64,000 nucleotides of DNA, taken from NCBI RefSeq assembly GCF_010993955.1, contig NZ_WIXL01000004.1, positions 169,920 to 233,919 of the forward strand. Reading direction: 5' to 3'. Shown here piece by piece: positions 1-7,952 of the stretch (position 1 is its first letter; each line of letters opens with the position of its first letter). This DNA is from Oceanobacillus halotolerans (GTDB lineage Bacteria; Bacillota; Bacilli; Bacillales; Amphibacillaceae). A model generated the notes under the pieces. That model saw only the letters and a program-made list of their open reading frames with translations, did not search any database and was not told where the DNA came from. The position numbers and the translations under genes were made by a program.

Positions 1-204
1 CGAGGCGCAGAACTTGCGAAACAAATGGATACTGGAATGATTCATATAAACGATGGAACCATTAACGATGAGCCAATGGTAGCATTCGGTGGTGTTAAAA
101 ATTCTGGTCTAGGACGATTGAATGGTGAATGGAGTTTAGATGCATTCACTACATTTAAATGGATTTCAATTCAGCATAAAGCTAGACAGTATCCGTATTC
201 TTAA
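1..204 (+). CDS. Aldehyde dehydrogenase family protein, C-terminal part
   Basis: The last 67 codons of a gene that enters from the left edge; the start and catalytic cysteine region lie outside. The residues GGVKNSGLGR followed by GEWSLDAFTTFKWIS match the C-terminal end of NAD(P)-dependent aldehyde dehydrogenases, close to the benzaldehyde/vanillin dehydrogenase type (family knowledge). It ends at TAA 202-204 and is followed 46 bases later by a strong terminator, so it is the last gene of its transcript. The substrate cannot be told from this fragment. Confidence 0.85.
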   Translation, partial: RGAELAKQMDTGMIHINDGTINDEPMVAFGGVKNSGLGRLNGEWSLDAFTTFKWISIQHKARQYPYS

Positions 205-250
205 GAATCGAGTCAGTCGAAACAAATGCACACATGCCAGAACACCAATA

Positions 251-285
251 AAACAGCTGCCCTTAACTCAAAGGACAGCTGTTTT
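251..285 (+). terminator. Intrinsic terminator after the aldehyde dehydrogenase gene
   Basis: Arms AAACAGCTG and CAGCTGTTTT, extended by CCTT/AAGG, close a 5-base loop and end in a T run. It is nearly symmetrical and could also act leftward. Confidence 0.8.
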
Positions 286-286
286 G

Positions 287-440
287 TTATATTTTAAATT
301 TACTCACTTCTTTTTGAAGTTGTTTTACTAATTCAGCAAATACTTGCGAAGCTCTTTCTATTTCACTCATCATAAACACTTGTTCGTCAGTTGCAACTGA
401 GACACTTTGTACACAGTTGTGTTCGTTGAATAGTTCCGAA
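287..440 (-). pseudogene. Remnant of a methyl-accepting chemotaxis protein (C-terminus)
   Basis: Read leftward, an open stretch ending at TAA (287-289) encodes VQSVSVATDEQ, then SEIERASQVFAELVKQLQKE, then VSKFKI. This is the usual end of the chemoreceptor signalling domain (QSVSAATEEQ ... LxxxVxKFK). Upstream of about 440 the similarity stops and no start or transmembrane part is seen, so only some 45 codons of a normally 500-650-residue receptor remain. The loss may be linked to the insertion-sequence activity just to the right. Family assignment is from motif reading only. Confidence 0.6.
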
Positions 441-841
441 CCTCATGAGTAAGACGAGTAAATTTGTTTGCCCCGTAACATCTATAATTAATTTTGTCAT
501 TTTGCAGATTCGATTGGATTTGTTTTCTAGTGTATATAAACATGCCTTTCTCTTCGCTCAAGGCACAAAACGCCATGAAATAAATTCTTGCACTTTGCGC
601 AATATAGGCTATTCTAGAGTTATAGAGATAATTCGTACACTACAAATCACGTGGAGGTGAGTGGGTTATTCCTATAGAGGGATGACCGCGTATATATATG
701 TGTAGATTACCTTTTCAAGCACAAATAAATGTGCCCAATAGAGCACGAAGACTTATCTTTGTATAAGCAACTTCTCGTTTATAGCTGGGTAATCAGTCCC
801 TGCGCTTTATCTCTATATACTCTAGAGAGGAGTACTATTTC
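441..841. other. Gap with no recognised gene; left flank of the IS110 element
   Basis: No convincing coding region. The right part (about 660-841) looks like the non-coding 5' flank of an IS110-type element, with a GAGAGGAG ribosome site just before the ATG at 842. No inverted repeats were found, as expected for IS110. The exact left end of the element could not be placed. Confidence 0.35.
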
Positions 842-1541
842 ATGGGTTTAAAAATTGTTTACCCTATTTGTTGTGGGATTGATGTCCACAAAACCTTTGT
901 TGTAGCTTGTATTGCTTCAACGAATGAAAAGGGTGTTACTTCCTACAAACGCCATCGCTTTTCAACTATACCAAAGGGTTGAGAGAGCTGTCACAATGGC
1001 TTTGTGAAAACAACTGCAAGGATGTCTGTATGGAGTATACTGGGGAATACTGGATTCCCGTGTTCAATATATTAGAAGATTCCTGTAACATCAAACTTGC
1101 ACAGCCTAAATACGTAAAAGCAATCCGAGGCAAAAAGACGGATAAGAAAGACGCAAAATGGATTGCGGATTTGTTTAAACATGATTTAGTTGCTGGTAGC
1201 TTTATACCTCCAACTGATATTAGGCAACTTCGCGATTTAATGCGTTATCGAACGAAACTAACAAACTTTATATCTAGCGAAAAGAATCGGCTTCAAAACA
1301 GTTTAACGGTTTCGAATATTCAACTTGCAAGTGTGGTATCCGATACCTTTGGAAAAAGTTCAATGAGTATCATTGAAAAACTATTGGAGGATCCAACTAA
1401 CACAAATTTTGACATCGAACCACTTGTTTACGGAGCTCTGAGAAATAAAATGGATGAACTAAAACTTGCTATAGACGGTTTTATTAAACCAGAACAGGAA
1501 GGGAAAATTGTAGTTATTAAACAACACTACGAAGACTTAAA
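842..1541 (+). pseudogene. IS110-family transposase, frameshifted and interrupted
   Basis: An ATG at 842 behind GAGAGGAG opens a frame with GIDVHKTFVVACI, the N-terminal catalytic Asp motif of IS110 (DEDD) transposases. The frame hits TGA at 980-982; reading continues in the next frame as LRELSQWLCENN ... EYTGEYWIPVFNIL ... KTDKKDAKWIADLF, so one base has been lost near 979. Similarity ends near 1541, where a foreign hairpin begins; about 230 of the usual 400 or so residues are present and the C-terminal serine-containing domain is missing. The element is dead by both lesions. Confidence 0.8.
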
Positions 1542-1544
1542 CGA

Positions 1545-1616
1545 CCACCTGCTAAAGCAGGTGGATTTGGACATAAAATGTCTACGACTAAAGTCGTTGT
1601 TAAGACTGAAGTCATC
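1545..1616. mobile_element. Subterminal hairpins of an IS200/IS605-type element
   Basis: A perfect hairpin CCACCTGC-taaa-GCAGGTGG (1545-1564) is followed by ACGACT-aa-AGTCGT (1584-1597) and a weaker AAGACTgaAGTCATCTT. Such imperfect-palindrome ends are what the single-strand transposase TnpA of IS200/IS605 elements recognises, and a tnpA remnant lies just to the right. This end sits exactly where the IS110 gene breaks off, so it appears to have inserted there. Confidence 0.6.
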
Positions 1617-1658
1617 TTAAAGACGAAATGCTAAAAGCAAACTAAATATAGACTAAAC

Positions 1659-1829
1659 TCATTCCTCAATCCTAAATGTTGCGTTCTTTTCTTCACTAAA
1701 CTGATTTGCTATATAATTTCTTATTGTTTCTTCATCCACTGATCCAACTGCGGCACAGAAATAACCTCTTGCCCATAAATGTTGACCCCAATATTTCTTT
1801 TTCAGTTCGGGAAACTGATCCTGGAAAGC
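1659..1829 (-). pseudogene. IS200-type TnpA transposase, C-terminal fragment
   Basis: Read leftward, the frame gives FQDQFPELKKKYWGQHLWA, then RGYFCAAVGSVDEETIRNYI and a short tail to TGA (1659-1661). KKYWGQHLWARGYF is the typical stretch between the HUH motif and the catalytic tyrosine helix of IS200-like Y1 transposases. In-frame TAA blocks the reading just upstream of AFQDQ, and the HUH region is missing, so about one third of the usual 130-150 residues is left. Confidence 0.7.
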
Positions 1830-1897
1830 TTAACTTTCTCCAACACAAATAAACGTCCGTATCGCGCGTTTTTTAAAAATCTATTCAGTTAACCAAT

Positions 1898-3075
1898 TTA
1901 AAACTTGAAGGAAAGCTGGAGTGGGGATTTGGGTCTTTCTATGTATTTAAAATGCTGGATACCATGCCCATCCTTTTCCAGTATTGCTTTCATCCCTGCC
2001 GAAAAACGGTATAGATACATTTTGATCTGATCTTTGCCTTTAATACCTTTTGCCCGTTCAATGACGGTATGTAAAAATCCATTTTTCTTCTCGGTTTTCA
2101 AAGTCATAAATGTGATCATGATGGATACAAGTAGAACATTCTTTTCAGGCTAGTTAAAGATCGAACACGGATATCCTCTAGTTCGAATTCCTGCTTTTGT
2201 ACACGAAACATCTCTTCTATGCGCCATCTGGTAATATATGCTTTTAAAATCGAAAGCACTTCCGTCTTCTTTCTGATCCGTTTATTCGTCAGTAGAACCA
2301 TAGGTTCTTTGCCATATCCATAAACAACCACCATCGTAAGTTTCTTATCTTTTAGGGAAGGTATTTCGACTGTAATATGAGAGACTTTTAAATCATATAC
2401 CGTCCCTTTAATCTCAGAACGGAAATTAATTTCCCCTTTCCTTCTCACAGCTAAATCATGTACGGAATATTTTTTACCCTGATACAATAAATTCCGGTTT
2501 TTCTTTAACCGAATGATAAAGTTATCTTCTTGCCCCAGAACCTTTTTCATGACTTCTATATTGTCATATCCCCGATCCATGACAAATGTTGCCTTCTTGT
2601 CCTCCAATAGTTGATTCACATAACGGAAGCCTTTATAAGTTTCTTCATTTTCACTGATAAACCCTTGTTCACAGGAAGAGTACAGATGAGAATAAACTGA
2701 AATGGGGTGTTTCGTTTTTGGACCGACGGCAATCATGCTCGTTGTCCAATAGCCATTCTCTATCTTCCCCGTTGAGCCGTCTCTTACGCGCCCAAGCGCT
2801 TCCATTTTACTGGCGGCAGGTTTAACAATTTCAGAAGTATCAACGAGAATCAGATTATCATTTTCTTTGAGGTAGGGTTTAATCATTTCTTCATAGTTAT
2901 CCAACAGCTTGTCTTCTTCGTGAAATTCATCCAAGCGATTGGATAACCGTTTAATCGTTTGAATTGCTTTGATTGGCTCCTCGAGTGCACGTGAAATGTT
3001 AGACAGTAGAACAGATTTACTCTTTGCGAGTCCAAAAAATATATCCATCATAAAATTTTTATTTGGTTTTTGCAT
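1898..3075 (-). pseudogene. IS4-like DDE transposase in two overlapping frames
   Basis: A leftward frame from ATG 3075 codes 319 residues with VDTSEIVKPA (first Asp), FVMDRGYDN (second Asp) and YITRWRIEEMFRVQKQEFEL, the Y-R-E-K signature around the catalytic Glu. It ends at TGA 2116-2118, overlapping ATG 2117-2119 of a second frame of 73 residues (MITFMTLKTEKKNGF...) that looks like the normal C-terminal tail. The join is a -1 shift. Either one base was lost or gained, or translation recouples at the ATGA overlap; I favour a frameshift mutation because the region is full of broken elements. Terminal inverted repeats were not found. Confidence 0.75.
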
Positions 3076-3282
3076 CCCTTTACCTAATTTTGAGGCAATT
3101 TAAAAATGGAACGTTTTGTGGTTTAAATAGCTTGGTTAAGTGTGTTATAATCTGACATAGAAAAGTCTCCTTGTTAGTGGTTAAATTTTGTTTTGGTCGA
3201 TAAAATTTCATCAGACGCTAATGGGGGCTTTTCTTTTTATTTTACCATTAATATCCGTCCATTTTGGGTATAAAAGGTTAAA

Positions 3283-3330
3283 ATAGGCATCAAAAAGTAC
3301 TTTAAAACTAGCACTTTTTGATGCCTATTT
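3283..3330 (-). terminator. Terminator downstream of flagellin
   Basis: Arms AATAGGCATCAAAAAGT and ACTTTTTGATGCCTATT pair perfectly around a short loop. It lies 60 bases past the flagellin stop and can act in both directions, also separating the transposase from hag. Confidence 0.75.
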
Positions 3331-3392
3331 ATATTTACAAGTCAAGCTTTATTTTCGGGTAAACTTAAATAGATTCCATTTCAAAAAATATA

Positions 3393-4217
3393 TTATTGTA
3401 GAAGTTGTAATACTCCTTGGGGCTGCTGATTTGCTTGGGCTAACATACTTTGTGCCGCTTGAGAAAGGATGTTATTCTTAGTGAATTCCATCATTTCAGA
3501 TGCCATATCCACGTCTCTAATACGTGATTCCGCAGCAGTTAGGTTCTCAGCTGAAGTTCCCAGGTTGTTGATAGTATGCTCTAGGCGATTTTGGAATGCA
3601 CCCAATTTACCCCTCTCAGTTGAAACAGTATCAATTGCAGTTTGAATCTCCGTTATTGCAGTATCAGCGTTTTCTTGAGAATCTAAACTCAGTGTTTCAG
3701 CATCGACTGATAAATCAGATGCTGAAAATCCTGTTGTATCCAAAGCAACAGTAATTGCTTGATCCGCATCCGCCCCAACATGAATTTCAAAAGATGCTGA
3801 ACCATTTAATAAGTCTTTTCCATTAAATTTTGTATCCTCAGAGATACGGGTTATCTCATCTGCTAGATCAGAAAACTCTTGGTTTAGTGCTGCACGATCA
3901 ACTGAATCATCATTTGTATCATTAGCACTTTGTACAGCTAATTCACGCATACGTTGTAAAATAGAATGTGTTTCATTTAGTGCTCCTTCAGCAGTTTGGA
4001 TTAACGAAATACCGTCTTGAGCATTTCTTGATGCTTGTTCAAGACCACGAATTTGTCCACGCATTTTTTCAGAGATTGCTAGTCCTGCTGCATCATCTCC
4101 AGCTTTGTTAATACGAAGACCTGAAGAAAGCTTCTCCAATGAATTTTGTGTTGCACCTTGGTTTGCTCCTAATTGGCGGTGTGCGTTAAGAGCAGCTATG
4201 TTGTGATTAATTTGCAT
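3393..4217 (-). CDS. hag: Flagellin
   Basis: The 274-residue protein is the main filament subunit of the flagellum, exported by the flagellar type III apparatus. The N-terminal D0/D1 region ([35 protein letters not shown]) and the C-terminal D1/D0 region ([18 protein letters not shown], ending [11 protein letters not shown]) are complete. The central variable part is only about 60 residues, so it is a short flagellin like that of B. subtilis. GGAGGTAAGG precedes the ATG. It stands alone with its own terminator; the leader shows a sigma-D-like promoter and two CsrA-like sites, described separately. Confidence 0.97.
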   Translation of the reverse strand: MQINHNIAALNAHRQLGANQGATQNSLEKLSSGLRINKAGDDAAGLAISEKMRGQIRGLEQASRNAQDGISLIQTAEGALNETHSILQRMRELAVQSANDTNDDSVDRAALNQEFSDLADEITRISEDTKFNGKDLLNGSASFEIHVGADADQAITVALDTTGFSASDLSVDAETLSLDSQENADTAITEIQTAIDTVSTERGKLGAFQNRLEHTINNLGTSAENLTAAESRIRDVDMASEMMEFTKNNILSQAAQSMLAQANQQPQGVLQLLQ

Positions 4218-4225
4218 AATTCCTT

Positions 4226-4273
4226 ACCTCCATGTATTTGTTTTTTTTGCGGGTCACATCCTTATGTCCCGCA
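4226..4273 (-). promoter_or_regulatory. Two CsrA-like binding sites in the flagellin leader
   Basis: In the leader RNA, AUACAUGGAGGU (4237-4226) covers the Shine-Dalgarno sequence and matches the CsrA consensus RUACARGGAUGU at 10 of 12 positions. Upstream, ACAUAAGGAUGU (4265-4254) lies at the top of a hairpin with arms UGCGGG and CCCGCA (4248-4273), so a GGA is presented near the loop. B. subtilis hag has the same layout, BS1 over the ribosome site and BS2 upstream, where CsrA blocks translation and FliW relieves it (established). csrA and fliW are not in this window. Confidence 0.65.
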
Positions 4274-4316
4274 TATCTATAACAACTCTCTAGTTAAGAG
4301 TTATTACCGTGTTTCT

Positions 4317-4330
4317 ACCTAACGTTAGGT
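4317..4330. repeat. Perfect 14-base palindrome in the flagellin leader
   Basis: ACCTAACGTTAGGT lies between the predicted promoter and the CsrA hairpin. It could be an operator or an RNA stem; no matching regulator was identified. Confidence 0.4.
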
Positions 4331-4362
4331 TAATTTATCATCAGTTCGATGACTTACATCTT

Positions 4363-4390
4363 ATATCGGAAGGTTTATCAAATGTTAAAG
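4363..4390 (-). promoter_or_regulatory. Probable sigma-D promoter of flagellin
   Basis: Leftward, TCCGATAT (4370-4363) matches the sigma-D -10 GCCGATAT at 7 of 8 bases, with TTTA about 15 bases upstream against a -35 of TAAA. Transcription from here would give a leader of about 140 nt. Sigma-D control of hag is established in B. subtilis; here it is inferred. Confidence 0.55.
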
Positions 4391-4584
4391 TGCATTTATA
4401 AAATTTTTTATAGGAAAATAGTTTTACTAATCTATGGTGCAAAGCAAGGGTGAAGATATTCTATTATATTTTGTTAATACAAAACCAATTATACATTCAA
4501 TAGATCTACTTAATATAATCTATCGCAAACCGATATTACAAATAGGGAACTTCAAACATACTAAATAATTTAGGAGTGTCGTAT

Positions 4585-7059
4585 ATGCAATCTTCGTCAG
4601 ACAAACAACTACAGCAAGTTCGTAATATAGTGCAAACCTTAATAGAAGCTACGGAGCATTTTCATAAACTTATTAAAGAAAAAGAATTGAATCAAAGTAT
4701 TTTTATTTTTAGTTCAATCGTTGAAGGATTTGGAGCGGTTAACAACATTTCTTACACTGGTTCAAACCATGACGAATGGAACACTAACAAAAATAAAGTG
4801 GAAAAGTATTTACTAGATATTGCGAAGTTACTTGAGAAAGGGAATTTCATAAAAATAAGTGAAATATTACAGTTTTCTTTATTACCGTTACTAAAGAAAA
4901 TGGAACAAGGAATTGCTGATGAAATAGGAGACCAACACAAAGAGAAAATATATACGATAGGTGTATTCCATTCATTTCGAAATCCGCGTGAATTTTACAT
5001 GGAATCACGTGTTAATGCGTTAGTCCAGGAAGGTGAAAAACAAAATACTCGGGTTCATTTCTTTACTTCTGAGGATGTTGATTTTGACAATAAAACTGTT
5101 ACAGCAGATGAGTATAAAAACGGAGAGTGGAGACGTGTAACAACTTCTTTTCCTGATGTTATTAATAATGCAGGTGCAGGTAAACGGTCCCATGTTGAAA
5201 GAAAGTTGCGGAGAATAATTCCTTTTACTAGTTTTTTTGTTGGAAATAAGTATACCTTACCGAAGAAAATGGTTAAGCATCGCAAGTTTGCTGAATTACT
5301 TGTTCCTTTTATACGTTGCCGTAATGAAGAGGATATTCATACTTTTATAGATAAAAATATGAAAGTTGTATTTAAAGGTATTCGCAGTAACCGTGCAGAA
5401 AATATTTACTTTGTGACAAAAAAGGGTAATCACTACATATTATTAGAACATAAGAAAGAGCGTATTCTAAACCATGAAACATTCCAAAAATGGTTAAAAT
5501 CTATTGTGTTAAGTGATAAAGGGAGTTTTATTGTGCAGCGTTATATTAATGCACGAACAAAAGATGATGAACCTTTTCATATTCGTTCGCAAGTACAGAA
5601 GAATGGAGAGGGTAAATGGGTTGTTACACATATTTATGTTACAGTTGGAAATAAAAAAGGAAATATTAGTAATTTAAATGCTGGAGGAAGAAGAGAGGAA
5701 ATTCATACCTTTCTGCAACAAGAATATGGGGAGGAAAAAGGCAATGAATACGAACATTTTTTTAAAGAACTCGCTATAGATGTTGCTATGCACCTTGATA
5801 AATTATATGGATTCACTCTTGATGAACTCGGACTTGATCTTACTATTGATGATGCAAATCGCGTATGGATGCATGAAGCAAATAATGGCCCAGTTACTCG
5901 CTTTTTTGATGATAAAAGAGCAGTACATACCATCGCCTATGCAAAATACATAGCCAAAAATGGTATTGTACACGTCGATAATAACAGGAAAGCAGAAAAT
6001 GGCTTGTTTCAAGCACAAATATCTAACCTTGAACTTGCAGAATTAGATAATCAACCTACTATTGGAATGTTAACAGGGAAAATAGTAAATGATCCATTAG
6101 CAGTTGCTTGCGCAAAAGCTGCTAAAAAGCAAAATATTCAACTCATTTCCTTTACACCTAAAGATTTGGACTATGATGAAATGCTGATTAAAGGGTATTT
6201 TTACGAGCATGATGAATGGGTGCCAAAAATAGTCGAATATCCTGATATTATTTTTGATCGTCTAAAACTGCGTGGTGATAAAAATGCACATTGGATCTAT
6301 GAAGAACTGGAGGACATTCCATTCACCAATGAGTGGGAAACCAAAAGATACAACAGATCTGAAATATATAATAGAATTCACGATATAGAAGCTATTTCAA
6401 CTATTCAAGTCCCATTTCGAAAGGTTACGAAAGCAAGGGACATTTTCCGTTCCATCGAGGACTACGGGAAAGTTCTGCTGAAACCAGAAAACTTAAATCA
6501 AGGAGGATATGGTATCGAAATACGTTCCAACCGAAAATATGCTTTAACAAGCGGTAATACAGTTAAAGAATATAATGAGTTGCCATTACAAAACAAAATA
6601 AAGAACATGATAAACGAAACAAACTATATCATTCAGAAAGATCCAAGAAGTTCAGATAAACATGATCAAACATTCAGCATCTATGCACATCTGATGCTAT
6701 GGAAAGAAGAATGGCGTTTTGTAAGCCTTTATACACAGAAAACAGGTAATACCGCAGCAAAAGAAGATTTTGTGGAATTCCTTCATGATAATTATAGTAA
6801 AGAAAATGCGATCCTTTTTAAAAACAGAACAGAAGAAGTATCCAAAATAATTGCTAGTGAACTTCGAAAAATATATGGTGACGTCATTTCCGAGGTAGCT
6901 GTTGAGTTAGCAATAAATGAAAAGCAGCAATTAGAAGTAATAGACATCGATCCAAACGGCCCTGCAAGAATCTATGATGCCACTAAACATGCAGAAGCGA
7001 TCATGGAGTATGCGGAAGATGTAGTTTCTTTAAATAAGAATAAAGAATTACAAATATAA
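4585..7059 (+). CDS. Tandem YheC/YheD-type ATP-grasp protein
   Basis: An 824-residue protein with two repeated halves. Each has an N-terminal segment like IGVFHSFRNPREFY or IGMLTGKIVNDPLAV followed by an ATP-grasp region (for example KVLLKPENLNQGGYGIEI in the second half and VIDIDPNGPARIYD near the end). YheC/YheD proteins are known as spore-coat-associated ATP-grasp proteins, usually with a single module; their substrate is unknown. Before them sit about 115 residues of helical sequence that I do not recognise. The ATG at 4585 is chosen because TAGGAG lies 8 bases upstream; a GTG at 4576 would overlap that site. It diverges from flagellin, but a link in function is only a guess. Confidence 0.8.
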   Translation: MQSSSDKQLQQVRNIVQTLIEATEHFHKLIKEKELNQSIFIFSSIVEGFGAVNNISYTGSNHDEWNTNKNKVEKYLLDIAKLLEKGNFIKISEILQFSLLPLLKKMEQGIADEIGDQHKEKIYTIGVFHSFRNPREFYMESRVNALVQEGEKQNTRVHFFTSEDVDFDNKTVTADEYKNGEWRRVTTSFPDVINNAGAGKRSHVERKLRRIIPFTSFFVGNKYTLPKKMVKHRKFAELLVPFIRCRNEEDIHTFIDKNMKVVFKGIRSNRAENIYFVTKKGNHYILLEHKKERILNHETFQKWLKSIVLSDKGSFIVQRYINARTKDDEPFHIRSQVQKNGEGKWVVTHIYVTVGNKKGNISNLNAGGRREEIHTFLQQEYGEEKGNEYEHFFKELAIDVAMHLDKLYGFTLDELGLDLTIDDANRVWMHEANNGPVTRFFDDKRAVHTIAYAKYIAKNGIVHVDNNRKAENGLFQAQISNLELAELDNQPTIGMLTGKIVNDPLAVACAKAAKKQNIQLISFTPKDLDYDEMLIKGYFYEHDEWVPKIVEYPDIIFDRLKLRGDKNAHWIYEELEDIPFTNEWETKRYNRSEIYNRIHDIEAISTIQVPFRKVTKARDIFRSIEDYGKVLLKPENLNQGGYGIEIRSNRKYALTSGNTVKEYNELPLQNKIKNMINETNYIIQKDPRSSDKHDQTFSIYAHLMLWKEEWRFVSLYTQKTGNTAAKEDFVEFLHDNYSKENAILFKNRTEEVSKIIASELRKIYGDVISEVAVELAINEKQQLEVIDIDPNGPARIYDATKHAEAIMEYAEDVVSLNKNKELQI

Positions 7060-7088
7060 ATCGAATAAATTATATAGGAAATCACGTT

Positions 7089-7120
7089 AAAACTGCCAAG
7101 AAGTCACTTGGCAGTTTTTT
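7089..7120 (+). terminator. Terminator after the YheC/YheD-type gene
   Basis: AAAACTGCCAAG and CTTGGCAGTTTTTT pair around a 6-base loop. Confidence 0.85.
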
Positions 7121-7149
7121 CAATCAATAAATTCATAATATATGTTTTG

Positions 7150-7400
7150 ACAAGCCCAATCCTACAAGCTTTTCTGCCACTTCATTTCTTGCTAGAGTGT
7201 GGATATATAGGCGCTAGTATCCTTTAAGATCAACTTTACGGATGCCTTGTTTCACATCTTCTATGTCCAATTCGATATTATCATGATCAATGTTATTAAC
7301 TTTATTTCCCATGACACATCAACTCTTTTCTTTATGTTCCCTACAATCGTATTAACACTTTTTACTGCATCAGATCCTCCCGTAATGGAAGCGAATAAAT
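7150..7400 (-). pseudogene. Decayed copy of the coiled-coil gene at 9841-10146
   Basis: Read leftward, fragments give SDAVKSVNTIVGNIKKRVD, nearly the same as SDEVKGVKTIVGNVEKRVD in the intact gene, then pieces like SIRKVDLK around stops and shifts. The downstream sequence (an AAGCTTTTCTGCC run, a CACTTCATTTCTTGC run) also matches that after the intact copy. The central repeats are lost. The two copies lie in the same orientation and flank the XRE/HD-GYP pair. Confidence 0.65.
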
Positions 7401-7668
7401 GTGTTTAGTCTTTTTTTGAAAAAAATTGTAGAAAAATGATATTAACTTTTCGTACTATTACCACTATGAAAACGAAAATAAAAACATTGACGAATAATGT
7501 CACTCATATCAGGTTGAGTTTGTTCGCGAAACTGCCATAATATAAATTTAATGAGACATAAGTAACAGTTTAAATTAAAGATAATAAGGGAAATTAAGTA
7601 TTAATTCCTATTAATGTTTACTTATTAAATAGAAGTTTACCCTTTTATGACGAAGGAGGTCGTTTTAT

Positions 7669-7944
7669 GTGGAAGCATTATTCTTAGCGAAAGAAGTTGC
7701 TTTTTTAAACGGACTTGGTACTAGATTAAAAGAAATTCGACATCAGAAAGCACTCACACAAGAAGAACTGGCACATATTGCTGGGTTTACAAGATCCTAC
7801 TACACAGAAGTCGAGAACGGAAAGCGAAACATTTCGATCTTAAATTTATACAAGCTTGCCCATGCGTTAGAGGTATCATTAGTTGAAATCGTTGATATTG
7901 ATCTAGAACTAAATTGCACCAACTATGATCTAAAGAAAGGATAG
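7669..7944 (+). CDS. XRE-family DNA-binding protein
   Basis: A 91-residue helix-turn-helix protein: LGTRLKEIRHQKALTQEELA, then FTRSYYTEVENGKRNISIL, the classic Xre/Cro domain covering nearly the whole protein, with a leader of about 14 residues. The start is GTG at 7669, 9 bases after GAAGGAGG; the overlapping ATG at 7667 runs into a stop at once. Its stop is 8 bases before the HD-GYP gene, so the two are probably one operon and this protein may control it. No dimerisation or ligand domain is present. Confidence 0.88.
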   Translation: MEALFLAKEVAFLNGLGTRLKEIRHQKALTQEELAHIAGFTRSYYTEVENGKRNISILNLYKLAHALEVSLVEIVDIDLELNCTNYDLKKG

Positions 7945-7952
7945 GATAAGCA

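Noticed and set aside
445..660. Rightward 71-codon frame
   Set aside because: No ribosome site; overlaps the flank of the IS110 element.
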